Origin: Desulfobacula sp.
GTDB lineage: Bacteria > Desulfobacterota > Desulfobacteria > Desulfobacterales > Desulfobacteraceae
Direction: 5' to 3'
Assembly: GCA_018645325.1 (NCBI GenBank)
Contig: JABGOU010000035.1
Coordinates: forward strand, 1-42,669
DNA: 42,669 nt
Positions 8,143 to 15,895 of the stretch are shown here, one piece after another (within the stretch, counting starts at the first letter, position 1; each line of letters begins with the position of its first letter). Below the pieces are notes generated by a model. It was not told where the DNA came from. It saw only the letters and a program-made list of their open reading frames with translations, and did no database searches. Made by a program: the position numbers and the translations under genes.

Positions 8143-8913
8143 TTATGCCGCCTTTTCATTTCCAATGGGAACCACGATTGGAAATCCTTTATAATAGACA
8201 ATATCAACATTCACCCCATACACATCCTGGACGGTTTTGGAAGAAATATCTTTGACCAATCCTGCACCATAAATTATTTTATCCTTTAAAAGTAAACATT
8301 TATCTGCATATCGCAGAGCAGCATTCAGATCATGCATGGTCATGACGGCTGAAATTTGGTGCTCGATTACAATATTTTTAATCAGCTCCAGGATATGAAT
8401 TTGATTTTTAAGATCCAGGCTGCTTGTGGGTTCGTCAAGCAGAAGTATCCCTGTCTGCTGAACAAGAGCCCTTGCAATTGAGACTTTTTGAAGCTCTCCG
8501 CCACTCATTTGATCCAGGTATTTCAAGCACAGGTGGGACAGGTTTAGTTTTTTTATAATGGCATCCACTTTTTTTAAATCACTGTCGCATGTTTTAAAAC
8601 GGATGTGCGGGTGCCTTCCCATGAGGATGGCATCAAAGGCCGTAATCCTTGAGGAATCAATTCTTTGCCCCACATAGCTGATCTGTCTGGCAATTTGTTT
8701 GACCGTCATTTCCTTTATATTTTGATCGCTCACCATCACAGTGCCTTTCTGGGGTGTAAGGATTGAATTCAAGCATTTAAGAAGCGTTGTTTTTCCTACG
8801 CCATTAGGACCTAAAATAACGGTTATCTCACCTGGGTGAATAGAAAAATTAATATTTTTGAGAGCCTCATGGCTTTTATAACAAAATGCAAGATCATTTA
8901 CTTTAAGAATCAT
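8143..8913 (-). CDS. Iron-complex/cobalamin-type ABC importer, ATP-binding protein (FecE/BtuD family)
   Basis: A 256-residue ATPase with Walker A LGPNGVGKTTLL, signature MSGGELQKVSIARAL, Walker B ILLLDEPTSSLD and the switch histidine in MTMHDLNAAL. The region YVGQRIDSSRITAFDAILMGRHP is characteristic of the FecE/BtuD/FhuC group that energises siderophore, heme and cobalamin importers. It is the last gene of a minus-strand operon (substrate-binding protein, permease, ATPase) and overlaps the permease stop by 4 bases (TGA/ATG). Its 3' end faces the barrel gene with only 6 bases between, so the two operons converge tightly. The substrate cannot be fixed by sequence; a corrinoid, iron chelate or another metal complex is possible. 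Confidence 0.9.
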   Translation of the reverse strand: MILKVNDLAFCYKSHEALKNINFSIHPGEITVILGPNGVGKTTLLKCLNSILTPQKGTVMVSDQNIKEMTVKQIARQISYVGQRIDSSRITAFDAILMGRHPHIRFKTCDSDLKKVDAIIKKLNLSHLCLKYLDQMSGGELQKVSIARALVQQTGILLLDEPTSSLDLKNQIHILELIKNIVIEHQISAVMTMHDLNAALRYADKCLLLKDKIIYGAGLVKDISSKTVQDVYGVNVDIVYYKGFPIVVPIGNEKAA

Positions 8914-9980
8914 TTTTTGTTTCCTTTGAGAATTAAATAGAGAAATACGGGTGCTCCAAGAAATGAGGTGAAAATTGAAACCGGCAGGACATGGGGCAAA
9001 AGGATCAGTCTTGCGACAATATCGGCAACCAGTAATATGAGTGCACCCACGATGATAGTGGCCGGCAAAAGGAACCGTTGATCATCTCCGATCACCCGCC
9101 TGACGATATGGGGTGCTACAAGGCCCACAAAACCGATGATTCCGATAAAAGAGATAATAACGGCAGTGGCACAGGATGACGCCATCATTGCTGTCAGTCT
9201 CACTGCATCGGAATTTACACCAAGGCCTTTTGCGGTTTCATCTCCCATGTCCATGCTGTTATAATTTTTTGTGTTGGCCAGAAAATATAGCAGAATACAG
9301 ACGATTGCCACAAAAATTATCCAAAAATCTTCCCAGTCTGCCCGGGCAACATCTCCAAATGTCCAGAACACCATGGCAGCTAATTGAACATCATCTGCAA
9401 AAAATTGAAGAAACATTGTTCCGGCCATGAAGACAGATCCTAACGCCACACCTGTCAGCACCATGATTTCCGGAGAAGATCCTTTCAGTTTTGCAATGTA
9501 TGTGATCAGCAAAGCAGTTGCCATGGAAAAGCAAAAAGCAGACAGCAGCGTAACCATTCGGTTTGAAATATTAAAAGTATCATTTAAAGAACTTGTCAGG
9601 GTTGCAGAACCAAGAATCATGACGGAAAAAGCAGCGCCAAATGCAGCTGCATGAGCAATTCCAAGGGTAAAAGGAGATGCCAGTGGATTTCTTAAAACAG
9701 ACTGCATAACCGCCCCGGCCCCTGCAAGGCCGGCACCGGCAACCACAGCCGTCAACGTTTGCGGCAGCCTGATATTCCAGATAATGAGGTCAAACTGTCT
9801 GGATTCGGTATTTTTCAACAGGGTTTTGATCACGTCAACAAACCCGATTTGGACAGATCCAAGACAGATGCTGATAAGCATAACCAGAATCAAAATAATA
9901 AAAGCAAGGAGTATAAAAACATTTTTTTTTCGAATATACCCTGAATATTCAGCAGAGATTTCACCATGGTCAAAATGCAT
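8910..9980 (-). CDS. FecCD/BtuC-type ABC importer permease
   Basis: 356 residues with about ten membrane segments and the FecCD-family hallmarks: RLPQTLTAVVAGAGLAGAGA, LRNPLASPFTLGIAHAAA, and the coupling region FIGIIGFVGLVAPHIVRRVIG. It has a slightly longer N-terminal cytoplasmic tail than usual (MHFDHGEISAEYSGYIRKKN). It overlaps the ATPase gene downstream and lies 12 bases after the substrate-binding protein gene, so all three form one transcription unit. The homologous permease in the plus-strand corrinoid operon (16792-17799) shares the fold but differs clearly in sequence, so this is a paralogous importer rather than a recent copy. Confidence 0.92.
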   Translation of the reverse strand: MHFDHGEISAEYSGYIRKKNVFILLAFIILILVMLISICLGSVQIGFVDVIKTLLKNTESRQFDLIIWNIRLPQTLTAVVAGAGLAGAGAVMQSVLRNPLASPFTLGIAHAAAFGAAFSVMILGSATLTSSLNDTFNISNRMVTLLSAFCFSMATALLITYIAKLKGSSPEIMVLTGVALGSVFMAGTMFLQFFADDVQLAAMVFWTFGDVARADWEDFWIIFVAIVCILLYFLANTKNYNSMDMGDETAKGLGVNSDAVRLTAMMASSCATAVIISFIGIIGFVGLVAPHIVRRVIGDDQRFLLPATIIVGALILLVADIVARLILLPHVLPVSIFTSFLGAPVFLYLILKGNKK

Positions 9981-9992
9981 TTGGATACCCTT

Positions 9993-11105
9993 TTAATTTA
10001 ACTCTAAAGGTTGAAAAACAATGTCTTTAAACAATGATTTCATAGACTTGAACACTGGTTTTGAAACCAGGAACTCATAAATTTCATCCGCCTTTTTTTC
10101 CGGGGTAATATCCAGAAATTTTTCCGGGTACAGAATTTTGCCGATATACCACGCATTGGCAAGAATAGATCCAAAATTTTGTGTGTACCAGTTATAGGGA
10201 AGAACCCCATATACTTTATTTGCTTGAACTGCGGTCAACCCCTGGTAAACAGGATCATTTTTAAGTTCGTGCAAACCGTCTTGTCCTTCGCCCATTTGAA
10301 GTGTGGATAGATCAAGGAACATGATACTGGGATCAAGCTGAAGAATTTTTTCCTTGGAGAAATTGCTGTTACGGATGTTTTTCCCTGCCATATCTTTGGT
10401 TGCGGCGATGTTGTTTGCATTAACAAATTTAAAAGGCGGATAAGAAGGTTCTGTGGATTGGAAGCCATGGGGGCCTTTAAAAGCAATTCCCCCGACAAAA
10501 CATGTTTTTTTATCCGCAATGTCTCTGGTCCTGCTTTCAAGATCCTGAATATGCCGGTTAAAAAAATCAATCAGTTCGCTGGCCCTTGATTCTTTGTTCA
10601 GCACCTGCCCGATGACTTTTAATGAATTGAAAAACTGTTTTCTTCCTTTGTGAAGATCCCCATATTCAAGAATAACAACCGGGATTTCTGTCTTTCTCTC
10701 AAGTTCAACAGGATCATACCCCATAGTGGCAAATGTTTTAAAAATTATCTGAGGAGACTGTTTTAAACCTATAATTTTCTCGGGATCATCATTACCCCGG
10801 AACCCTCCAAAAACAGGAAAGCTTTTAAATTGGGGATTTGCCAGAGAATAGGGCCGGGCATCAAATTTGTTTGTTCTTGTCTCAATGTCATCCACTGCCA
10901 CAACTCTATCCTGGGCACCAAAATAGGTGATCAATCTCAAACATCCGGGCCCAGAGCAAATTATTCTGTCAATTTTTATGGGTATGGATACAACCCTATC
11001 GTTGCCATCTATTATTTGTCTCAACGGCTGGGATACGGAAACCGATGTTAAAAAAGCCAGGAACAACAGGATAAACACTGGTAATAAATATTTTTTTTCA
11101 GTCAT
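9993..11105 (-). CDS. Periplasmic substrate-binding protein of the minus-strand FecBCD/BtuFCD-type importer
   Basis: I take ATG 11105 as the start because GGAG lies 6 bases upstream; an in-frame TTG four codons earlier overlaps that ribosome site. The product (370 residues) has a signal peptide (MTEKKYLLPVFILLFLAFLT...) and a helical-backbone metal receptor fold: residues DGNDRVVSIPIKIDRII, then YFGAQDRVVAVDD, and the second-lobe pattern EKILQLDPSIMFLDLS. Length is larger than E. coli BtuF (about 270), matching the long FecB-like branch common in anaerobes. No lipobox cysteine is evident. It sits back to back with the B12-regulated operon, which makes a corrinoid substrate plausible, but its own leader lacks a cobalamin riboswitch. 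Substrate is uncertain. Confidence 0.85.
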   Translation of the reverse strand: MTEKKYLLPVFILLFLAFLTSVSVSQPLRQIIDGNDRVVSIPIKIDRIICSGPGCLRLITYFGAQDRVVAVDDIETRTNKFDARPYSLANPQFKSFPVFGGFRGNDDPEKIIGLKQSPQIIFKTFATMGYDPVELERKTEIPVVILEYGDLHKGRKQFFNSLKVIGQVLNKESRASELIDFFNRHIQDLESRTRDIADKKTCFVGGIAFKGPHGFQSTEPSYPPFKFVNANNIAATKDMAGKNIRNSNFSKEKILQLDPSIMFLDLSTLQMGEGQDGLHELKNDPVYQGLTAVQANKVYGVLPYNWYTQNFGSILANAWYIGKILYPEKFLDITPEKKADEIYEFLVSKPVFKSMKSLFKDIVFQPLELN

Positions 11106-11125
11106 TGCTGTCTCCAAAAATAAAA

Positions 11126-11182
11126 AAAGCTACAAAAGCAAAATTTCTCTTAAAATAAGAAATTGCAAGCTTTCGTAGCTTT
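11126..11182 (-). promoter_or_regulatory. Long hairpin with U-tract in the leader of the minus-strand importer operon
   Basis: Read on the minus strand, AAAGCTAC (11182-11175) pairs perfectly with GTAGCTTT (11133-11126), and inner AAAGC/GCTTT and AATTTCT/AGAAATT helices stack inside. The stem is followed at once by a run of seven T and then ATTTTT, only about 10 bases before the GGAG ribosome site of the gene starting at 11105. The shape is that of an intrinsic terminator placed inside a 5' leader, so attenuation is possible. I could not match it to a known riboswitch. On the plus strand it also ends in GTTTTT and might stop antisense transcription. Confidence 0.5.
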
Positions 11183-11216
11183 GTTTTTAATATGTATTAA
11201 TACTGCACTTTTATTT

Positions 11217-11271
11217 TTTGTCTACTGACAAATAGTAAAATATTTTTACGAAATAAGAATAGTTTTGTCAA
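11217..11271 (-). promoter_or_regulatory. Candidate promoter and palindromic operator of the minus-strand importer operon
   Basis: TTGACA (minus strand, 11271-11266) is followed after 17 bases by TAAAAA (11248-11243), a fair -35/-10 pair. About ten bases downstream lies a perfect 6-4-6 palindrome, TTTGTC-TACT-GACAAA on the plus strand (11217-11232), where a repressor would block transcription start. The regulator is not identifiable; the motif is not an obvious Fur box. Confidence 0.4.
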
Positions 11272-11382
11272 GTTGAGTTTTTTTATAACCGGATAGCAGA
11301 GGCTTTTTTAATAATTATACTGGCATGTATTTTGATAGTATCCATAATTAGGCACAAAAACCGTTATCTGAAAATAATCTTA

Positions 11383-11532
11383 ATGGAGATAAAAATAAAA
11401 ACATTGATTACATATTCCAGTCAAACCGAAAATACCCTCAAGCTTGCCCCAATCATTATCGTTTCAACTATTGGAAGATTGACAAGCTTATCAGATTCCC
11501 ATTCAACGATAAAATTATCTATTGACTTTTAA
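11383..11532 (+). pseudogene. Flavodoxin relic (N-terminal segment only)
   Basis: An open frame reads MEIKIKTLITYSSQTENTLKLA, which closely matches the first strand and FMN-phosphate loop of flavodoxins (ITYxSQTGNTxKLA). The glycine of the loop is replaced by glutamate. After this point the similarity disappears and the frame stops at 11530-11532, far short of the usual 140 or more residues. There is no ribosome site in front. I read it as the decayed 5' end of a flavodoxin gene between two importer operons. The match is short, so chance cannot be excluded. Confidence 0.45.
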
Positions 11533-11550
11533 GATGGTCGGCTCTAAATA
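11522..11550 (+). promoter_or_regulatory. Candidate promoter for the cobalamin riboswitch operon
   Basis: TTGACT (11522-11527), a 17-base spacer and TAAATA (11545-11550) precede the riboswitch aptamer by about 10 bases. The -35 is good and the -10 weak. Position is consistent with transcription starting just ahead of the aptamer. Confidence 0.4.
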
Positions 11551-11559
11551 AACAAACTA

Positions 11560-11720
11560 AGTTCAGGTGCTATGAATGCTTAATAGGGAACTCCTGTGTG
11601 AAACAGGGACGGGCCCGCCGCTGTAATCGAGGACGAAAACCGCAACCAATGCCACTGTAAGTTTTTACGGGAAGGCGCGGTAATTAGGATGATCCGAGAG
11701 TCAGAAAACCTGCCTGAATT
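11560..11720 (+). ncRNA. Cobalamin (AdoCbl) riboswitch aptamer
   Basis: The aptamer is closed by TTCAGG (11562-11567) pairing with CCTGAA (11713-11718). Inside are the conserved elements in order: the AGGGAA block, CGGGCCCGCCGCTGTAA, GCCACTGTAAG, GGGAAGGCGCGG, and finally the B12-box segment GATGATCCGAGAGTCAG followed by ACCTGCC. It lies 123 bases upstream of a BtuB-type receptor gene. By family knowledge, adenosylcobalamin or a related corrinoid binding switches off the downstream operon. Confidence 0.95.
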
Positions 11721-11778
11721 GTAGTTGCATGTTTTTTCGGACAAAAAAAACATACATGATCTTGAGTAAATTAGGGAC

Positions 11779-11814
11779 ACCCTGGATCGATTTTAATGGT
11801 CCGGGGTTTTTTTA
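11779..11814 (+). terminator. Rho-independent terminator, expression platform of the cobalamin riboswitch
   Basis: ACCCTGGA (11779-11786) pairs with TCCGGGGT (11800-11807, one G-T wobble) and is followed by a run of T up to 11812. Located between the aptamer and the receptor gene, it is the likely off-state of a transcription-terminating riboswitch. Confidence 0.8.
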
Positions 11815-11842
11815 TTCTCCGGGCTGATGTTTCGGAGGAGAC

Positions 11843-13873
11843 ATGAAAAAGACATTCTATTTAACCTTGATTTTTTTTCTTTTATTATTTTCGGCGATTG
11901 CTTGGGCTGAAAAAATTGTTTCAATGGATGAAGTGGTTGTCACTGCAACCAAGACAGAAGAGCAACGAAAAGATATTCCAAATTCAGTTATTACCGTGGA
12001 TGATATCGACATTGAAGCATCCCCTGCCACCAGTATTGGAGATTTTTTAGGCGGCGAACTTGGTGTTGACTGGCGAACCCGTGGTGATTACGGAGGCGCT
12101 GGCCAGGAATTGCATATTCGGGGAATGGGCGCAGATGGAACCCAGGTGCTCGTGAACGGACTTTCCATCAATTCACCATCTCTGGGATCAGCTGATCTGA
12201 GCAAGATATCTGCCAGTAATATTGAACGTATTGAAATTGTCAAAGGATCTGGATCTGTTCTTTATGGATCCGGTGCCATGGGCGGTACCGTGAATATTCT
12301 GACCAAAAGCCCTGAACAGGATCAAACCGATTTAATCATTAATACCGGATATGGATCAGAAGGGACCTATGGGGTCGGATTCCAAAACGGTATGTTTGTC
12401 ACCCAGACCCTTGGGTATTATCTGACAGCCAATACCTATGGTACGGATGGGTTCAGGGATAATGCCGATGGCCGGAACAAGGACGTCTCTTTAAAATTAC
12501 TCTTTGATAAAGGCAACGCCTTTAAATTGAGCCTATATGGTGATTATATTGATCGAGATAGCGGTCGCCCCGGCCCCAAACCACCCGAGGGAACCCAGCC
12601 TTTTTCTGTAAATGGTGTGGTTATATATAATGGCGATTCAGGCAGTTTGCTCAACACTGTCCAAGAAGAAGACAAGCACTTTATTTTAAAGATGGAAGAC
12701 GTCCCCTTGGATTGGCTGTCATATAATTTTCAAACCGATTATACCGATATGGTCAGCAATAATTATTCGCGATATTATAGTGCCTTTACCCTGGGAAATC
12801 TTCCGGGAAGCACGACAAAGGTATCCAATCAGGTGCAGGGATTTGAAGGGAACGTAACCCTTAAGCCCTTTGATGGAACCACTATCCTTTTGGGTATGCA
12901 ATATAAAGATTATGACTGGGAGAATATCTCCACCACTTTAGACGGTTACGGTAATGCAACCACAAGTCTTTCCGGCACGGCTAACCTTTATAGTACGGGG
13001 CTGTTTAGTGAACTCCAGTATCGGCCCTGCAAATTTATCAAAGGTAGTATCGGCATCCGGCATGAAAAACACTCGGAGTTTGGTGAAGAGCTTTTACCCA
13101 GGTTCGGTTTTGTGTTTAATCCATTCGAGACAACAGCCATTAAATTCAATACGGGCAAACATTTTAAAGCCCCAACCCCCAATGATTTGTACTGGCCCTA
13201 TGAAAACTGGGGCTGGGGAATGGGAGCCCAGGGGAATTCCGACCTTAAGCCGGAAACCGGCCGTCATACAGATATTGGGATTGAGCAGTCCCTTGCCGAC
13301 AATAAAATATTTTTAAATTTGAGCTATTTTACATGGGATATTGAAGATAAAATCGAATGGGTCCCTGATGCCAGTTTCTTTTATCGTCCGGAAAATCTTT
13401 CAACATATGAAGCATCCGGTTTTGAAGCCGGAGCAATTGTTGGGCCTTATCAAAACATGACCCTTTCGATTAATTACACCTATACGGATGCAAAAGAACA
13501 AAAACCAGGCGGAGCCAAACGACAATCCAGATATACGGCCAAGGATTTTTTCAAGGCCGGGCTGACCTATTGGTTTGATTTCGGTCTGGATCTGACTGCC
13601 ACATACCGGTATACGGGCAAACGTCCTGCTATCTATGCGGCAGATACAGACACGGAACCAACCCAATATCTTTCCGGCTATGACACCCTGGACCTAAAGG
13701 CAAGACAGGAAATATCAGAAAACTGGTCTGTGTCTGTTCAGGTTAATAATGTGTTTGATGAATCCTATGGAACTTATGTGGAGACATTTTATGATCAGAC
13801 TGGAACCGGTACATTGTCACAATATCCGGGTGCCGGGCGGTCTTATTATGCCTCGGTGACATATTCATTTTAA
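11843..13873 (+). CDS. btuB: TonB-dependent outer-membrane corrinoid receptor (BtuB-like)
   Basis: 676 residues: signal peptide ending in AIAWA, a TonB box/plug start MDEVVVTATKTEEQRK (about 28-43), the plug domain with ELHIRGMGADGTQVLVNG and IERIEIVKGSGSVLYGSGAMGG, and a 22-strand type barrel ending in a terminal phenylalanine (YYASVTYSF). This is the standard vitamin B12/siderophore receptor layout. Corrinoid specificity is inferred from the cobalamin riboswitch directly upstream and the BtuFCD-CbiZ genes directly downstream. ATG follows CGGAGGAG. It is the first gene of the operon running to tonB at 20521, which includes its own energising complex. Confidence 0.93.
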   Translation: MKKTFYLTLIFFLLLFSAIAWAEKIVSMDEVVVTATKTEEQRKDIPNSVITVDDIDIEASPATSIGDFLGGELGVDWRTRGDYGGAGQELHIRGMGADGTQVLVNGLSINSPSLGSADLSKISASNIERIEIVKGSGSVLYGSGAMGGTVNILTKSPEQDQTDLIINTGYGSEGTYGVGFQNGMFVTQTLGYYLTANTYGTDGFRDNADGRNKDVSLKLLFDKGNAFKLSLYGDYIDRDSGRPGPKPPEGTQPFSVNGVVIYNGDSGSLLNTVQEEDKHFILKMEDVPLDWLSYNFQTDYTDMVSNNYSRYYSAFTLGNLPGSTTKVSNQVQGFEGNVTLKPFDGTTILLGMQYKDYDWENISTTLDGYGNATTSLSGTANLYSTGLFSELQYRPCKFIKGSIGIRHEKHSEFGEELLPRFGFVFNPFETTAIKFNTGKHFKAPTPNDLYWPYENWGWGMGAQGNSDLKPETGRHTDIGIEQSLADNKIFLNLSYFTWDIEDKIEWVPDASFFYRPENLSTYEASGFEAGAIVGPYQNMTLSINYTYTDAKEQKPGGAKRQSRYTAKDFFKAGLTYWFDFGLDLTATYRYTGKRPAIYAADTDTEPTQYLSGYDTLDLKARQEISENWSVSVQVNNVFDESYGTYVETFYDQTGTGTLSQYPGAGRSYYASVTYSF

Positions 13874-13892
13874 CCTTTTGGGGAGATAAACC

Positions 13893-15890
13893 TTGAAAAT
13901 AATCAAAATGGTCTTGCTGGTGCTCGTATTCTTATATCTGCCAATGGGTAGTGCTTTTTCATTTTCAGTCAAATTTGTGGATGACAAAAATGATCCCTTT
14001 GTTTTAAGCCAAAGTCCTTCCCGGGTGGTTTCACTGGTACCCGCCATTTCGGAAATCATTTTTAAATTAGGTGTCCAGGATGCCCTAAAAGGCATAACCT
14101 ATCATTCCAATTTTCCAGGGGCATCCGGCAAGGCTATTGTGGGTGGTTTTTTTGGGCCATCTGTTACAGCTATCAATGAATTGAATCCGGATCTTATCTT
14201 TATTTCCAGTCTGCACACTGAGGTTAAAACGTATTTTAAAGATAAAGATGTCCTTCTCATTGAATTGAATACTACCTCTGTTTTAGATGGGATCAATACC
14301 ATATCCTTATTGGGAAAGATATTTGATAAGCAGGAACAGGCTCGGGTGATTAGATCGGGAATTGATGAACAAATCGATCTGATTACCAAAAAACTGAGCC
14401 GGATAGAGCCTGATCAGAAATTGAGGGTGATGCGGTTTATGGGAAGAGATCAGATGATGAGCCCGGGCAATGATTCGTTTCAAAATGATTTGATTCGGAT
14501 GTCCGGGGGCATTCCCCCTGATTTTGATAAAAAGGGAGCTATTGTATCGGTTACCAAAGACGAGTGGATGCACTTTAATCCCCAGGTTATTTATGGATGC
14601 GGGAAAGACAATGAGATTGAACAGCAGATCCTGACCCAGCCGGGATGGAAAGATGTGGATGCGGTGAAAAACAAACGGATCTATTATTTTCCCTGTGATC
14701 TGACCTGCAGGGCAGCCACCAATACGGGATATTTTATTCAATGGCTGGCATCTTCGATATATGGGCAACAATTTGCCCTCAAGGAAAACTTGATTTTCGA
14801 ACCCAAAATCATTGCCTCAAAATCCATTTCCCCGGACTTTGAATGTATTGAAACAATCCGTGTGGATGATACCCATATCCTTGATTTTGTAAACAAGAGT
14901 CTGGTGATAGATTTGAAATCTCCCATGGCAATTGTATCCACTCTTGAGGGCAGGCGCGAAGGCATTCGAACTATTGTCAATCACTATACACCGCCCCAGA
15001 ACTGGATGATTGATCATGGCCACGGCATTGATTTCATCCGCAGGCGCATCGCCACGGCATTGAATAAAAACCCGGACCACACCAGTGTGTTGATCACGGG
15101 GGCCAATATGGATAACCTGGCAGTCAAAACAGCCCTGTTCAAGGATCTTAAAGTGGGTGCTTTTGTTACGGCCGGGGTTAAATCCAATGCCATGCGCATG
15201 GGCAAAAGTAAGGGGCATTATTATGAACCCGGAACCATTAATATAATTCTTGTGACCAATATGAGGCTGTCCCCACGTGCCATGACCCGGGCCATTGTCA
15301 CGGCCACCGAGGCAAAAACAGCCGCACTGCTTGATATGGATATCAGGACAAGTTATGACGACGGAGCCTTCAGAGCAACGGGTACTGGCACGGACAATGT
15401 CCTTGTGCTGGAAGGGACCGGGCCTTTGCTGGACCATACCGGCGGCCATACCAAACTTGGGGAGATGATGGCCCGTGTGGTGTATGAGGGTGTTAAAGCG
15501 GCTGTCTTAAAACAAAACAGCCTGGATGCGGAACGTAATATTTTTTTACGCCTGAAAGAAAGAGGGATCTCCATATATGAGGTGATTTCTTTAGAAAAAG
15601 ACTGTGATTGCGCCCAGGGTAAGTCCCGGTTCGCAGGGGAGGTGGAAGAACTTCTGCTGGACCCCAAATATTCAGGTTTTCTTCAAATGGCTTTATCCAT
15701 AAGTGATGATTATCAAAAGGGGTTGATAAAAGATCTATCTTCGTTTGAGGCATTTTCCCGGAATATTGCAACAGATATATGCAGATGTGATATGGACGAA
15801 CTTAAACCCATGGTTCAAAAAGATCTGCCCCATGTGATCATCATGGGACTGAATGCCTTGTTAAACGGTACCCATTACAGGAACAAATAA
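13893..15890 (+). CDS. Secreted fusion of a BtuF-like corrinoid-binding domain with CbiZ adenosylcobinamide amidohydrolase
   Basis: 665 residues. TTG 13893 is taken as start: GGGGAG sits 6 bases upstream and the product begins MKIIKMVLLVLVFLYLPMGS, a signal peptide. An in-frame ATG at 13908 keeps the hydrophobic core. Residues 35-300 are a helical-backbone substrate-binding domain (SPSRVVSLVPAISEIIFKLG, LNPDLIFIS). Residues about 325-545 are CbiZ: AGVKSNAMRMG (427-437), GTINIILVTN (447-456), LSPRAMTRAIVTATEAKTAA, ATGTGTDN (495-502) and HTGGHT (515-520). A further 120 helical residues with a CDC motif follow and are unrecognised. CbiZ cuts the aminopropanol amide of adenosylcobinamide (or some cobamides) to give adenosylcobyric acid for salvage. 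Without a membrane segment between domains, the enzyme should end up in the periplasm. Domain calls are firm; location is inferred. Confidence 0.88.
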   Translation: MKIIKMVLLVLVFLYLPMGSAFSFSVKFVDDKNDPFVLSQSPSRVVSLVPAISEIIFKLGVQDALKGITYHSNFPGASGKAIVGGFFGPSVTAINELNPDLIFISSLHTEVKTYFKDKDVLLIELNTTSVLDGINTISLLGKIFDKQEQARVIRSGIDEQIDLITKKLSRIEPDQKLRVMRFMGRDQMMSPGNDSFQNDLIRMSGGIPPDFDKKGAIVSVTKDEWMHFNPQVIYGCGKDNEIEQQILTQPGWKDVDAVKNKRIYYFPCDLTCRAATNTGYFIQWLASSIYGQQFALKENLIFEPKIIASKSISPDFECIETIRVDDTHILDFVNKSLVIDLKSPMAIVSTLEGRREGIRTIVNHYTPPQNWMIDHGHGIDFIRRRIATALNKNPDHTSVLITGANMDNLAVKTALFKDLKVGAFVTAGVKSNAMRMGKSKGHYYEPGTINIILVTNMRLSPRAMTRAIVTATEAKTAALLDMDIRTSYDDGAFRATGTGTDNVLVLEGTGPLLDHTGGHTKLGEMMARVVYEGVKAAVLKQNSLDAERNIFLRLKERGISIYEVISLEKDCDCAQGKSRFAGEVEELLLDPKYSGFLQMALSISDDYQKGLIKDLSSFEAFSRNIATDICRCDMDELKPMVQKDLPHVIIMGLNALLNGTHYRNK

Positions 15891-15895
15891 ATGAT

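Noticed and set aside
11106-11216. Minus-strand leader as a second cobalamin riboswitch
   Set aside because: None of the conserved B12 elements are present on that strand; only a hairpin and T-run are visible.
14817-15449. Long antisense open frame (210 codons) opposite the CbiZ domain
   Set aside because: It has no recognisable domain, and the plus strand encodes a conserved CbiZ with correct motifs; this is a shadow frame.
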